Shown here one piece after another: positions 40,915 to 50,555 of a stretch of DNA of 51,920 bases. A model generated the notes under the pieces. It did no database searches. It worked only from the letters and a program-made list of their open reading frames with translations, and was not told where the DNA came from. The translations under genes were made by a program, and so were the position numbers. Origin of the DNA: CAYJNO01 sp964371715 (GTDB taxonomy: Bacteria > Bacillota_I > Bacilli_A > Erysipelotrichales > Erysipelotrichaceae); the NCBI GenBank assembly GCA_964371715.1, contig CAYJNO010000013.1, forward strand, positions 1 through 51,920, given 5' to 3'. The number at the start of each line of letters is the position of its first letter. The first letter of the stretch is position 1.

Positions 40915-42388
40915 TATGACCTCCTATTTGCATGTTTCTATCTTTTGCAGTTGCTCCATCTTGTAAGCTAGATAGTTTAATAATTGAATTTTTTCCATAC
41001 TTAGCTTTAATATTTAAAATTGCATTTTGAAGATTGTTCTCCTTTTTTAGTTCAATATTTAATTTTATTTTTTCAGCATTTTGTTCTTCATAATCAATAA
41101 ATAAATTTAATTGGATATCTCTCTTTTCTTCAATCTCTAAGTTTTCACAACCAAGCTTATTAGCTGAAATACTGATTCTTCTAATTGCTAAAGAAGAATC
41201 AACACACTCTAGGTAGTTTTTTACTAAGCCTTCTTTAATCATTGTTTCAGATGAAGTATATCTTGTAAAATTAACGGTTACTACAGTATGTTTTGGTACT
41301 TTTCTTCCATAAGAATCAATGCGATATTCCCCTTTATATCTTTGAACTTTCTCTTCACTATCTAAATTAGTAGTATCATAACCAATCATAAAAGTAATTG
41401 ATTTACTCATAACTTTCTTACTTACTAATGAATAACAACATTGTTCAATCATTTCTTTAAAAACAATTAAAGCTTCATCAAAACTATATGGCCTAAATAA
41501 TACTTGACTATGACCTAATGATTTAAAGCTTGGTTTATAACTTTTGATATCTTCAAAGCAGCATGACTCTTGTCCCCAAGCATGATCAATTAATAATTCC
41601 GCATTTACTCCAAATAATTTATATAATAAACTAATATTATTTAATTTATTAAGTGAACATTTCGCAATATCACCCATTGTAAACATATTATATTTAGCTA
41701 GCTTTTTTGCATAACCATGTCCAATTCTCCAAAAATCAGTAATTGGTTCATGCTCCCATAGTTTATATTTAAATAATTCTTCATCAAGATAACCTATTTT
41801 GATATCCTCTACACTCTTTTTTGCTAGAATATCCATTGCAACTTTAGCTAAAAAAAGATTTGTACCAATACCAGCTGTTGCAGTAATTTTAGTTGATTTT
41901 AATATATCATTTATTAAGATTTTAGTTATTTTGAAATAATCATTATCATATAATTTTAAATATGGACCAAGATTGATAAATACTTCATCTATTGAATAAA
42001 CATGAATATCTTTTTTATCAAAATATTTTAAATATACTTCATAAATTTTACTACTATATTCAATATAATAAGCCATTTGTGGTTTAGCCACTATAAAATC
42101 TAATTTAATATTTTGATCATTATTTAATTCCTCAATATAGAATGACTTATTAATACTTTTTTTATTATAATTTATTTTATTTACTTGAGCTTTTACTTCA
42201 AAAAGTCTTGGTCGACCTTTTATACCATATGATTTTAAAGAAGGTGATATTGCTAGACAAATTGATTTATCACTACGAGCTTCATCAGCAACTACAAGAT
42301 TAACCTTCAATGGATCATATCCTCTTAAAACACATTCTACTGATGCATAAAATGACTTTAAGTCTAAACATAAATAAAAATTATTCAT
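40907..42388 (-). CDS. Y-family translesion DNA polymerase (UmuC-like)
   Basis: A 493-residue Y-family polymerase. Catalytic palm motifs: LCLDLKSFYASVEC at the N-terminus and YSIDEVFINL around 130-139, with TAGIGTNLFLAKVAMD following. Then HhH/thumb and little-finger regions. A QLNLF motif near residue 430 is a consensus beta-clamp-binding peptide. A GTG upstream lies in the ribosome binding site AAGGAGTG, so the ATG at 42388 is the start. It bypasses damaged bases. No LexA-type box was seen in the 100-bp upstream region. Confidence 0.9.
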   Translation of the reverse strand: MNNFYLCLDLKSFYASVECVLRGYDPLKVNLVVADEARSDKSICLAISPSLKSYGIKGRPRLFEVKAQVNKINYNKKSINKSFYIEELNNDQNIKLDFIVAKPQMAYYIEYSSKIYEVYLKYFDKKDIHVYSIDEVFINLGPYLKLYDNDYFKITKILINDILKSTKITATAGIGTNLFLAKVAMDILAKKSVEDIKIGYLDEELFKYKLWEHEPITDFWRIGHGYAKKLAKYNMFTMGDIAKCSLNKLNNISLLYKLFGVNAELLIDHAWGQESCCFEDIKSYKPSFKSLGHSQVLFRPYSFDEALIVFKEMIEQCCYSLVSKKVMSKSITFMIGYDTTNLDSEEKVQRYKGEYRIDSYGRKVPKHTVVTVNFTRYTSSETMIKEGLVKNYLECVDSSLAIRRISISANKLGCENLEIEEKRDIQLNLFIDYEEQNAEKIKLNIELKKENNLQNAILNIKAKYGKNSIIKLSSLQDGATAKDRNMQIGGHNA

Positions 42389-42457
42389 AGTTATCACTCC
42401 TTAATAAACTAATTATAACTAAGTAAAATTTTTGGAAATATGCGAAAAAGCAAACAT

Positions 42458-42486
42458 GAAAAAAACGTACAAATTTTGTACGTTTT
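42458..42486 (-). terminator. Terminator of the MarR-ABC exporter operon
   Basis: Stem CGTACAA / TTGTACG extended by A-T pairs, then a seven-T run on the minus strand, just past the exporter stop codon. Confidence 0.85.
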
Positions 42487-42490
42487 AAAT

Positions 42491-44338
42491 TTATTCTACT
42501 TCTTCAAATTGTGAGTTATATAAATCAGCATAGAAGCCTTTTTGTGATAATAGTTCTTCATGATTTCCTGTCTCTATAACATCTCCATCCTTCATAACCA
42601 AGATTAAATCAGCATTTTTAATAGTTGATAAACGATGAGCAATTACAAATGATGTACGATTAAGCATTAATGTATCCATTGCTTTTTGAATCTGCAATTC
42701 GGTTCTTGTATCAATTGATGATGTTGCTTCATCTAAGATTAACATTGGTTTATCTGCAATCATTGCTCTAGCAATAGTGATTTGCTGTTTTTGTCCAACT
42801 GATAATTCAATCTTATCATTCAATAATGTATTATAACCATTTTCTAATGTTCTAACAAAATGGTGTAATCCTACGGCTTTAACTGCCTCTTCCATTTTTT
42901 CATCACTAACATTTGGTGTTGCATAAATTAAGTTTTCTCTTAATGTTCCTTCAAAAATCCATGTATCTTGTAATACCATACTAAATTTATCATGAACATC
43001 TTCTCTTTTTACATCTTTAATTGAAACATTATCAATTAAAATATCTCCACCATCTATTTCAAAAAATCTCATTAATAGATTAACCATTGTTGTTTTACCA
43101 GCGCCTGTTGGTCCAACAATTGCAATTTTTTGTCCATCTTTAACTTTAGCACTAAAATTTTTAATAATTACTTTATCTTTATCATAACCAAATTTTACAT
43201 TTTTAAACTCAACATCTCCATTTGTATTAGCTAAAGTTTTTGTTTTTTGTGATTCATCACTCATTTCTTCTTCTTCTAAAAATTCAAATACACGCTCTGC
43301 AGCAGCACCTGCTGATTGTAAATTTTGCATTGATTGAGCTAGTTGACCTAAAGGTTGAGTGAATAATCTTACATAAACAATAAATGCTACAATGATACCA
43401 AAGCTGATTGTTCCTTCAATTGCTAAGATAGCTCCTACAATACATACTGCAACATATCCAAAGTTTCCAATAAAGATCATTGTTGGCATCATTAATCCAG
43501 ATAATGCTTGAGCTTTAAAAGCACTAGTTTTTAGATTATCATTGATTTCATCAAATACTTCTATTGCTTGATGCTCACCATTATAAGCTCTTAAAACCAT
43601 ATGACCAGTATACATTTCTTCAATGTGACCATTAATTTTACCTAAGTATTTTTGTTGGTCTTTAAAGAATTTTTGTGATAATTTCATAACTAACATCATA
43701 AATGCAAATCCTAAAACTGTTGCTAATATAGCAGTAATTGTTAAGATTACATTTGTAGCAAACATCATTATTACTGAACCAATTAATAAAGTATTAGCTG
43801 AAATAAAACTACCAACAGATTGTGATAATGTTTGACCAATTGTGTCTACATCATTTGTAACTCTTGATAATACATCTCCTTTTGATGTTTTTGAGAAATA
43901 TGCCATCGGTAAGACATTAATTTTATTAGCTATATCTGAACGTAAACGATTTGCTGTTTTTTGCATTACTGTTGCTATCATCATACCTTGAGTAATAGAT
44001 AAGATATAGCTTGTTCCATATATTATCGCTAAATATAAACCAATATTATAAACTTCATCTAAATCAATCCCCATTGATGGATCTTTAAATGATATTTCAA
44101 TTCCCTTAGAAATTAAATCTGATAATTCTGATAATTTATCAGGTCCCATCAACGTAAATATCGAACCTGCCATTGCAAAGATAATTGCAATTATCATTAT
44201 CACTTTATAACTTTTAATATAGTTTACAAGTTTTCCTAGTGAAACTTTTAAATCTTTAGGTTTTTCACCACCCATCCCCATTCCAGGGCCTCTTCCCATT
44301 CCTGGGCCTTTTTTATTTACATTTTCATTATTACGCAT
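42491..44338 (-). CDS. Heterodimeric ABC multidrug exporter, subunit 2
   Basis: A 615-residue half-transporter (six membrane helices plus ATPase). A Gly/Met/Pro-rich N-terminal tail (MGRGPGMGMGG region) precedes the first helix at about 45. The ATPase has Walker A GPTGAGKTT, Walker B MLILDEATSSID with the catalytic Glu, and a non-canonical signature LSVGQ. With the partner's altered Walker B this makes the usual asymmetric pair of one active and one degenerate site. The ATG overlaps the partner stop by 8 nt. The substrate is unknown. Confidence 0.9.
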   Translation of the reverse strand: MRNNENVNKKGPGMGRGPGMGMGGEKPKDLKVSLGKLVNYIKSYKVIMIIAIIFAMAGSIFTLMGPDKLSELSDLISKGIEISFKDPSMGIDLDEVYNIGLYLAIIYGTSYILSITQGMMIATVMQKTANRLRSDIANKINVLPMAYFSKTSKGDVLSRVTNDVDTIGQTLSQSVGSFISANTLLIGSVIMMFATNVILTITAILATVLGFAFMMLVMKLSQKFFKDQQKYLGKINGHIEEMYTGHMVLRAYNGEHQAIEVFDEINDNLKTSAFKAQALSGLMMPTMIFIGNFGYVAVCIVGAILAIEGTISFGIIVAFIVYVRLFTQPLGQLAQSMQNLQSAGAAAERVFEFLEEEEMSDESQKTKTLANTNGDVEFKNVKFGYDKDKVIIKNFSAKVKDGQKIAIVGPTGAGKTTMVNLLMRFFEIDGGDILIDNVSIKDVKREDVHDKFSMVLQDTWIFEGTLRENLIYATPNVSDEKMEEAVKAVGLHHFVRTLENGYNTLLNDKIELSVGQKQQITIARAMIADKPMLILDEATSSIDTRTELQIQKAMDTLMLNRTSFVIAHRLSTIKNADLILVMKDGDVIETGNHEELLSQKGFYADLYNSQFEEVE

Positions 44339-46094
44339 TTTTTAATTCCTCCTCAGATAATTGAGATAAAGCAATTTGTTTGTAAACATCACAATTATTT
44401 AGTAAATCTTCATGTTTACCCATGCCTACAATTTCACCATCTTCTAAAACAACAATCTTATCAGCATTTTTAATTGTACCAATTCTTTGTCCAACAATTA
44501 ATCTAGTAGAATCTTTACATTCATTTTCTAATGTTTCTCTTAATAATCTATCAGTTTTATAATCTAATGCACTAAATGAATCATCAAAGATAAAGAATTC
44601 TGGATCACGATAAATTGCTCTAGCAATTGAAATACGTTGTTTTTGACCACCTGAAAAATTTCTTCCACCTTGCGCTACATATGAATCATATTTATTTTCT
44701 AACCCAACAACAAAATCATTTGCTTGAGCTGTTTTTAATGAATCACTTAAATGATTTTTATCTTTTAAGACATCAATATTATCTCCAAGTATAACATTTG
44801 AACTAATAGTACCTGTAAATAAAGTTGACCTTTGAGATACATAACCAATTAAACTATTTAGACTATCTTTTTGATATTTTTTAACATTAACTCCATTAAC
44901 TAATACTTCACCTTCCGTTACATCATAAAATCTTGGAATTAAATTAACAATTGTACTTTTACCACAACCTGTTGCTCCAATAAATGCTACAGTTTCACCT
45001 TTTTCAGCAGTAAATGAGATATTTTTTAAGACATAATCTTCAGCATCTGGATATTTAAAGCTAACATTTTTAAACTCAACTTCTCCATGTTTTTGTAGAT
45101 TTGAACCATCAAAGTCACCTTCAATAATTGTTTGTTTAGTCATTAATACTTCATTGATACGTCTTGCAGATACACTTGCTCTTGGTAAAATCATAAATAC
45201 CATAACAAGCATCATAAATGACATAATAACTTGCATTGCATATGATGAGAAAACAATCATATCTGAGAATAATGTAATTTTATCAGTTCCTACAGCTTCA
45301 TTAATAAGACTAGCTCCTACTAAATATACAGACAATACAAGTCCACTACTAATCATTTGAATACTTGGCATTAATATAGACATTGTTCTAAAAGTAAATA
45401 AATTTGTATTAGTTAATTCATCATTAGCACCTTTAAATTTATTTACTTGGTATGATTCAGCATTATAAGCTCTTACAACGTTTAAACCATCTAAACTTTC
45501 TTTAGCTACTTTATTAATATTATCTGTTAAAAATTGAATCTTTTTAAATCTTGGTATTGCTAAAGATAAACACACACTTACAATTGCTAACAAAATACCA
45601 ATTGCAATTATTGTTACTATCATCCATTCACCACTTGTATTTGATATTTTATAAATTGCATATATAGCGGTAATTGGTGCTTTAATAAGCATTTGTAATC
45701 CCATAACAATTAAAATTTGTACTTGAGTTATATCATTTGTAGTTCTGGTAATTAAACTTGATGTTGAAAAATTATTTACTTCTTTCAAAGAAAAGTTCAT
45801 TACTTTTTTAAAAATTTGTGATCTTGTTTTATATGAGAAATTTGAAGCAATTTTAGCTGTTATTATAGCTACAATAATTGATAAAATAAGACTTCCTACA
45901 GCGCATAGTATCATACTTAAGCCAGCACTATAAATTTCACCCATATCATCAGTTGATGTTTGGATAAGTTTTGTTATCTCTGCCATGTAATCTGGTAGTG
46001 CTAAATCTAAATACACTTGCATACAAACAAGTATAAAGACAACACCTATAAATATATAATCTGTTTTTCGTAGATTTTTGAATAAATTAAGCAT
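44331..46094 (-). CDS. Heterodimeric ABC multidrug exporter, subunit 1
   Basis: A 587-residue half-transporter with six N-terminal membrane helices and a C-terminal ATPase. Walker A is GATGCGKST, the signature FSGGQKQR, and Walker B FFIFDDSFSALD, in which Asp replaces the catalytic Glu. This is the degenerate-site subunit of TM287/288- or LmrCD-like exporters. It overlaps the MarR gene by 8 nt and the partner gene by 8 nt, so all three are coupled. Confidence 0.9.
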   Translation of the reverse strand: MLNLFKNLRKTDYIFIGVVFILVCMQVYLDLALPDYMAEITKLIQTSTDDMGEIYSAGLSMILCAVGSLILSIIVAIITAKIASNFSYKTRSQIFKKVMNFSLKEVNNFSTSSLITRTTNDITQVQILIVMGLQMLIKAPITAIYAIYKISNTSGEWMIVTIIAIGILLAIVSVCLSLAIPRFKKIQFLTDNINKVAKESLDGLNVVRAYNAESYQVNKFKGANDELTNTNLFTFRTMSILMPSIQMISSGLVLSVYLVGASLINEAVGTDKITLFSDMIVFSSYAMQVIMSFMMLVMVFMILPRASVSARRINEVLMTKQTIIEGDFDGSNLQKHGEVEFKNVSFKYPDAEDYVLKNISFTAEKGETVAFIGATGCGKSTIVNLIPRFYDVTEGEVLVNGVNVKKYQKDSLNSLIGYVSQRSTLFTGTISSNVILGDNIDVLKDKNHLSDSLKTAQANDFVVGLENKYDSYVAQGGRNFSGGQKQRISIARAIYRDPEFFIFDDSFSALDYKTDRLLRETLENECKDSTRLIVGQRIGTIKNADKIVVLEDGEIVGMGKHEDLLNNCDVYKQIALSQLSEEELKNA

Positions 46095-46539
46095 TTTCTT
46101 CCTCCTTTAACTTTATGCTATTCTCTTGAAAAATTTCATGTAAACGTTTCATTTTTCTTAATATATTTTTTAATTCTTCAAAGCCAATTTCATCAATTGC
46201 TTGTGAGATAGAATCGAAAATATGCTCTTCTGCTTTTTTAGCCATTCGCTCTCCATTAGGCGTTAGCTTGACTAATATAGCCCTTGCATCAGTTAAAGAC
46301 GCTTCTTTTTTGATGATATCTTTCGCTTCCAGTTTCTTTAACAAGACCGCCATTCTTGCTGAACTGATTTTTGATGCTTTACATATATCTGCTGATTTAA
46401 CACCATCTCTATGATCATGTAAATATTTAATTACAGCAAAGGTTCCAAATTCATGTTTATTCATTTCTTCTGATACATTTTTTGGATGTCCTTTTTGAAT
46501 AAATTTTAGGATTTCAACTACTTCCTCTTGACTTGCCAT
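46087..46539 (-). CDS. MarR family transcriptional regulator
   Basis: A 150-residue winged-helix regulator. The recognition region ADICKASKISSARMAVLLKKLEAKDIIKKEASLTDARAILVKLT (about residues 50-95) contains the MarR wing DxR motif (DARA). Terminal helices for dimerisation lie on both sides. AGGAGG precedes the ATG. It should repress its own operon by binding the two CTAAC-N3-GTTAG sites at its promoter, with release by an exporter substrate. Confidence 0.92.
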   Translation of the reverse strand: MASQEEVVEILKFIQKGHPKNVSEEMNKHEFGTFAVIKYLHDHRDGVKSADICKASKISSARMAVLLKKLEAKDIIKKEASLTDARAILVKLTPNGERMAKKAEEHIFDSISQAIDEIGFEELKNILRKMKRLHEIFQENSIKLKEEENA

Positions 46540-46557
46540 ATTACCTCCTTTTTTTAA

Positions 46558-46600
46558 CTAACCTAGTTAGCATTATATAATAGCTAACTACGTTAGTCAA
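46558..46600 (-). promoter_or_regulatory. Promoter with two MarR operators
   Basis: On the minus strand TTGACT (46600-46595), a 17-bp spacer and TATAAT (46577-46572). Two matching 13-bp inverted repeats, CTAAC-CTA-GTTAG (46558-46570) and CTAAC-TAC-GTTAG (46584-46596), sit downstream of the -10 and across the -35/spacer. Their centres are 26 bp apart. Confidence 0.82.
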
Positions 46601-46673
46601 TTATAAATTCATATTTTTTAAGTTTAAAACATAATAGCAAATAACCACTTAGATGTTAAGTGATATATATAAT

Positions 46674-46705
46674 AAAAGCCTATTAAAATTTTTTAATAGA
46701 CTTTT
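46674..46705 (-). terminator. Terminator of the cydD-cydC-ybaN transcript
   Basis: TATTAAAA / TTTTAATA plus AAAAG / CTTTT with one mismatch, and a T-rich tail on the minus strand, just after the ybaN stop. Confidence 0.7.
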
Positions 46706-46709
46706 ATTT

Positions 46710-47072
46710 TTATATTGTTTTAACTTTAAATGTAAAATAAAGAATATGACAAATCCAGACAACTATAATAACAATTTGACCAATAAAGACATCTTTCATC
46801 ATTATACAAGCAATGCCTAATAAGATTGTAACCATTAGCATAATCTTTAGTTTAGTATTTAATAACATACCTTGCTTATTAACGTATGATTCCAAGTGAT
46901 TTTGATAGATCTTAGTTGATTTAAACCATGAATTAACTTTATCACTACTTTTCGCAAACATAATACTTGCTAGTAATAAAAATGGTACCGTAGGAAACAA
47001 TGGTACTAAAATGCCAATTAAGCCAAAAGCTAAGGCAATAAATCCTATAATCATAAATATTATCTTTTTCAA
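46710..47072 (-). CDS. ybaN: YbaN family membrane protein (DUF454)
   Basis: A 120-residue inner-membrane protein with about three to four helices. The family signature is LIGILVPLFPTVPFLLLASIMFAKSS near residues 18-43, followed by FKSTKIYQNHL. DUF454 has no assigned function. It lies 12 bp after the CydC-like gene, with no promoter between, so it is part of the exporter operon. Confidence 0.88.
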   Translation of the reverse strand: MKKIIFMIIGFIALAFGLIGILVPLFPTVPFLLLASIMFAKSSDKVNSWFKSTKIYQNHLESYVNKQGMLLNTKLKIMLMVTILLGIACIMMKDVFIGQIVIIVVWICHILYFTFKVKTI

Positions 47073-47084
47073 TAAATACCTCCA

Positions 47085-48734
47085 CTATGAACTTCTATTT
47101 GATTTTACGTTAAATATCTCATCACAAATAGACATTGTAGATTTACGATGTGATACTAAAATAATTGTTTTGTCTTTTATTTCTTTTAAAGATTTTAAAA
47201 TAACTAATTCATTTAAACTATCTAAATTGCTTGTTGGTTCATCTAGCATAATTAGATTAGCTTCATGTAAAAATGATCTTGCAATCCCTATTCTTTGTTT
47301 TTGTCCACCTGATAAGTTTTCTCCATGCTCACTTATCATTGTGTCATATCCATGTTCTAATGTCATAATAAAATCATGTATTGATGCTTTTTTACATGCC
47401 TCTATTATTTCTTCATCACTAGCATCAAGCTTTGCTAATTTGATATTGTTTTTAATAGTGTCATGAAATAAATGCGTACTTTGGATGACAAGGCTTTGAT
47501 TATCTCTTAGTGATTTAGTATTAATTTCTTTGATATTTAAATCGTTAATTTTAACTTCGCCTTTTTGCACATCATAAAATCGCATTAATAACTTTAACAT
47601 TGTTGATTTACCACTACCTGATTTTCCATGTAAACCTATTATTTTATTCTTCTTAATATCTAAAGTTATATCATCTAATATTAATTCATCTTGATAAGAA
47701 AAATTAACATTACTAAAATTAGCTTCATTAAATTCAATATCACTTTTATTTTCAACATCTTCTATTAATGGTTCTTCTTCTAAGATATTTAAAACTCTAG
47801 TTGCACTAGCAAATGTTTGTGTTAATCCTACTCCTAAATTAGATAGTGCAAATACTGCACCAAATGAAGAAAAGATACTAACAGTACTAATGACTACATC
47901 ATTTACATTTATTAAACCATTAAGATATAAATTTGTACTAACAAATAACATAGCAATACCACTTAACATAATAATTAAAGTGGTCATACTAGAAAAAGTA
48001 TTAGCATTCATTTTAATCATTCTATTCTCTTGTTCTAAAGCTAAACTTTTTCTTTCAATAATCGCTTTTCTATCCTCGATATTATTGTATTGTACTATCT
48101 CTTGATTGCCAAAAATTGAATCTAAAAAGTATGTATTTAAATCTCCCAGCTTAGCACGATAGCCTTTACCACTATTATTTGATTTTTTAGAGGCAATTAT
48201 TGGAATAATAACACCAACTATTAAATGAGCAATTAAAATAATCAAGCCTAAGTATAAATTAATATTACTGATAAAAATAACCATAATGCTCGTTGTAATA
48301 GTTGCAATAAATATTGGAGAAATAGTATGTGCATAAAACACCTCTAACAATTCAATATCACTAGTTATTATAGATACTAAATTACCAGCATCTTTACCAT
48401 CAAGTTTGGCTGGTGTTAACCTTCTCAATGCTTTAAATACTTTATCTCTTATGATAGCTAATAACTTAAAAGCAATATAATGATTATGATATTGTTCAAT
48501 ATAGTGTAAGATACCACGAGCTATAGCAACAAGGATAATTAATCCAATTAAATAATTTAAATTAATATCATTAATACCAATAATATTCATTAAAGCATAG
48601 GCTCCAAGTATTGTTAGAAAAGTTGCACATAAATAACCTAAGACACCCATACTAATAGCAATAATCATTTTGAAAGATAAAGGTTTAACTAATACTAATA
48701 GTTTTAAAATATTTTTTATTTTATTAGTTTGCAT
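47085..48734 (-). CDS. CydC-like ABC exporter subunit
   Basis: A 549-residue half-transporter with six helices and an ATPase: Walker A GKSGSGKST, signature LSGGQKQRIGIAR and Walker B LIMLDEPTSNLD, all canonical. Together with the partner it resembles CydDC-type exporters, which move cysteine or glutathione to the outside in some bacteria. Cytochrome bd genes are not in the window, so the thiol role is uncertain and a peptide or drug exporter is possible. The ATG overlaps the cydD stop by 11 nt. Confidence 0.82.
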   Translation of the reverse strand: MQTNKIKNILKLLVLVKPLSFKMIIAISMGVLGYLCATFLTILGAYALMNIIGINDINLNYLIGLIILVAIARGILHYIEQYHNHYIAFKLLAIIRDKVFKALRRLTPAKLDGKDAGNLVSIITSDIELLEVFYAHTISPIFIATITTSIMVIFISNINLYLGLIILIAHLIVGVIIPIIASKKSNNSGKGYRAKLGDLNTYFLDSIFGNQEIVQYNNIEDRKAIIERKSLALEQENRMIKMNANTFSSMTTLIIMLSGIAMLFVSTNLYLNGLINVNDVVISTVSIFSSFGAVFALSNLGVGLTQTFASATRVLNILEEEPLIEDVENKSDIEFNEANFSNVNFSYQDELILDDITLDIKKNKIIGLHGKSGSGKSTMLKLLMRFYDVQKGEVKINDLNIKEINTKSLRDNQSLVIQSTHLFHDTIKNNIKLAKLDASDEEIIEACKKASIHDFIMTLEHGYDTMISEHGENLSGGQKQRIGIARSFLHEANLIMLDEPTSNLDSLNELVILKSLKEIKDKTIILVSHRKSTMSICDEIFNVKSNRSS

Positions 48735-50445
48735 TTAATATATCCTCCAAATCATTTTGTACTTTAAGCATTTCATAATATACTGCTTTATTATTTACTA
48801 AATCTTGATGATTTCCGCTTTCAACTAAATTACCATCTTTTAACACATAGATGATATCTGATCTTAAAACATTAGCTAAACGATGAGAAATCATTATTAT
48901 TGTTTTATTAAACTTAATATTTTCAATTACTTCTAAGATGCTATTTTCACTTTCAACATCAATGTTAGATGTAGCTTCGTCAAATATATATATTTCTGTA
49001 TCTTTCAGTAAAGCTCTAGCTAAGGCTAAACGTTGATTTTGTCCACCTGATAAGTTTTTACCTTTTTCTTCTATTAAAGTATCTAATCCGTCATTGTCTA
49101 CAAAGAAATCCTTTAAATTAACTTTATTTAATACATTCCATAATTCATCATCAGTAGCATCATTTTTAGCCATTAATAGATTCTCTTTAACACTACCCTT
49201 AAAGATATAGGCATTAGAACTAATCATCGTTATCTTGTCTTTAATTGTTTTGCGATTTATATCTTTTAGCTCATTATTGCCAAATAAAATTTCACCCTTA
49301 TAGTTTTTATTTATTTGCATGATGATCTTAGCTAATGTAGATTTTCCACAACCACTTTCACCAACAATTGAAATGAATTGATTTGGTTTAATTTTAAGAC
49401 TAACATTTCTTAATACTTCAGCATCGTTATAAGCAAAGCTAACATTATTAAAAACAATTGAATTATCATTCGGCATTAGATTACCATCTAGATCTTCATC
49501 AATATCAATTAAATTAAATATTTTTTTACTAGCTGCAATTCCATTCATTGCAATATGGAAATAACTTCCAAGTAATCTTAATGGCAAGAAAAATTCAAAG
49601 CATAATAAAATCATAAATAATGCTTGTTGAAAATTAATTGTACCACTACTTAATTCAGAAATAGTTAATAGTATCCCAAGACATGCACCCCCATAAGCTA
49701 CAATGTCCATTACAATAATTGAATTTAATTGCATTGATAATACTTTCATTGTCACAACTCTAAATCTTTCAGCTTGAACATTCATTTCTTGATGTTTATA
49801 TTCATCACTTTGATATATTTTCAAAGTGTTTAAGCCTTGAATATTTTCTAAAAAATTATCTGCTAACCCCGCATATTCTCCCCAATATCTGAATAATAAT
49901 TTCTTAGCGATTTTTTGAATAATAATTATTGATATTGGAATTAATGGTACAAAAATAAGTAATACTATAGCCACTTTAAATGACATATTACTAAAAATTA
50001 TAAATAAAATAATTGGTGCAATCATGGCATAAAAAAACTGTGGTAAATAATTTGCAAAATATATTTCTAATTGATCTACACCTTCTACTGATAGCTGTAA
50101 TAACTCTGCAGTACTTAACTTTTCCTGATATTTGCTTTCAATTTTACTTAATTTGTTATAGATTTTTTCTCTTAAAATTAACTTTACTGATTTTGCAGCA
50201 TCATAACTTTGTTTCTTAGCTAAATATATAAATAATACCCTAAATAAAATAAAGCAAAGCATTGTAAAAAATGATTGAAATAAATCATTTTTTGTAATGC
50301 TATTATTTATTAAATTATAAATTAATATACTTACTTGAAACATTAAACCAATATTACATAACAATCCCAGTATTTGTAAAATAACATTATATTTTAAATA
50401 CTTTGTTGTATTTGGCACCATTTTTATTAATCTTTTATTTATCAT
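48724..50445 (-). CDS. CydD-like ABC exporter subunit
   Basis: A 573-residue half-transporter. STAELLQLSVEGVDQLEIYFANYLPQ in the second cytoplasmic loop is characteristic of the CydD group. The ATPase has Walker A GESGCGKST, signature LSGGQNQRLALAR and Walker B IYIFDEATSNID. A GTG two codons upstream falls inside the ribosome binding site AGAGGTG, so I start at the ATG at 50445. It is first gene of cydD-cydC-ybaN. Confidence 0.84.
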   Translation of the reverse strand: MINKRLIKMVPNTTKYLKYNVILQILGLLCNIGLMFQVSILIYNLINNSITKNDLFQSFFTMLCFILFRVLFIYLAKKQSYDAAKSVKLILREKIYNKLSKIESKYQEKLSTAELLQLSVEGVDQLEIYFANYLPQFFYAMIAPIILFIIFSNMSFKVAIVLLIFVPLIPISIIIIQKIAKKLLFRYWGEYAGLADNFLENIQGLNTLKIYQSDEYKHQEMNVQAERFRVVTMKVLSMQLNSIIVMDIVAYGGACLGILLTISELSSGTINFQQALFMILLCFEFFLPLRLLGSYFHIAMNGIAASKKIFNLIDIDEDLDGNLMPNDNSIVFNNVSFAYNDAEVLRNVSLKIKPNQFISIVGESGCGKSTLAKIIMQINKNYKGEILFGNNELKDINRKTIKDKITMISSNAYIFKGSVKENLLMAKNDATDDELWNVLNKVNLKDFFVDNDGLDTLIEEKGKNLSGGQNQRLALARALLKDTEIYIFDEATSNIDVESENSILEVIENIKFNKTIIMISHRLANVLRSDIIYVLKDGNLVESGNHQDLVNNKAVYYEMLKVQNDLEDILNAN

Positions 50446-50458
50446 AAACACCTCTACT

Positions 50459-50493
50459 TGTACTATTGTACATAAATTAGTTAGTTATGTCTA
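50459..50493 (-). promoter_or_regulatory. cydD promoter with overlapping palindrome
   Basis: On the minus strand TAGACA (50493-50488), a 17-bp spacer and TACAAT (50470-50465). The palindrome TGTAC-TATT-GTACA (50459-50472) covers the -10 box, a position suited to a repressor. One lone CTAAC half-site also lies in the spacer, not enough to claim MarR binding. Confidence 0.55.
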
Positions 50494-50510
50494 TCTAGTA
50501 TATATATAAA

Positions 50511-50550
50511 AATAAAAATAAGTATACTATTAAAAATTATAGTATACTTA
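50511..50550 (-). terminator. Terminator of the DUF2200 gene
   Basis: A 12-bp perfect inverted repeat, TAAGTATACTAT / ATAGTATACTTA, with an 8-nt loop and a T-rich tail on the minus strand. Confidence 0.82.
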
Positions 50551-50555
50551 TCAAT

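Noticed and set aside
42491..46094. Altered Walker B (FDDS) and LSVGQ signature as a sign of decay in the ABC pair
   Set aside because: One degenerate ATP site is the normal state of heterodimeric exporters of this type.
47011..47466. Open plus-strand frame of about 150 codons opposite the CydC-like gene
   Set aside because: It lies opposite a clear ABC ATPase, has no ribosome binding site and its product looks like an antisense translation. The same applies to other frames opposite real genes, such as 14474-14824 and 16276-16863.
50471..50487. MarR operator upstream of cydD
   Set aside because: Only one CTAAC half-site is present without its inverted partner.
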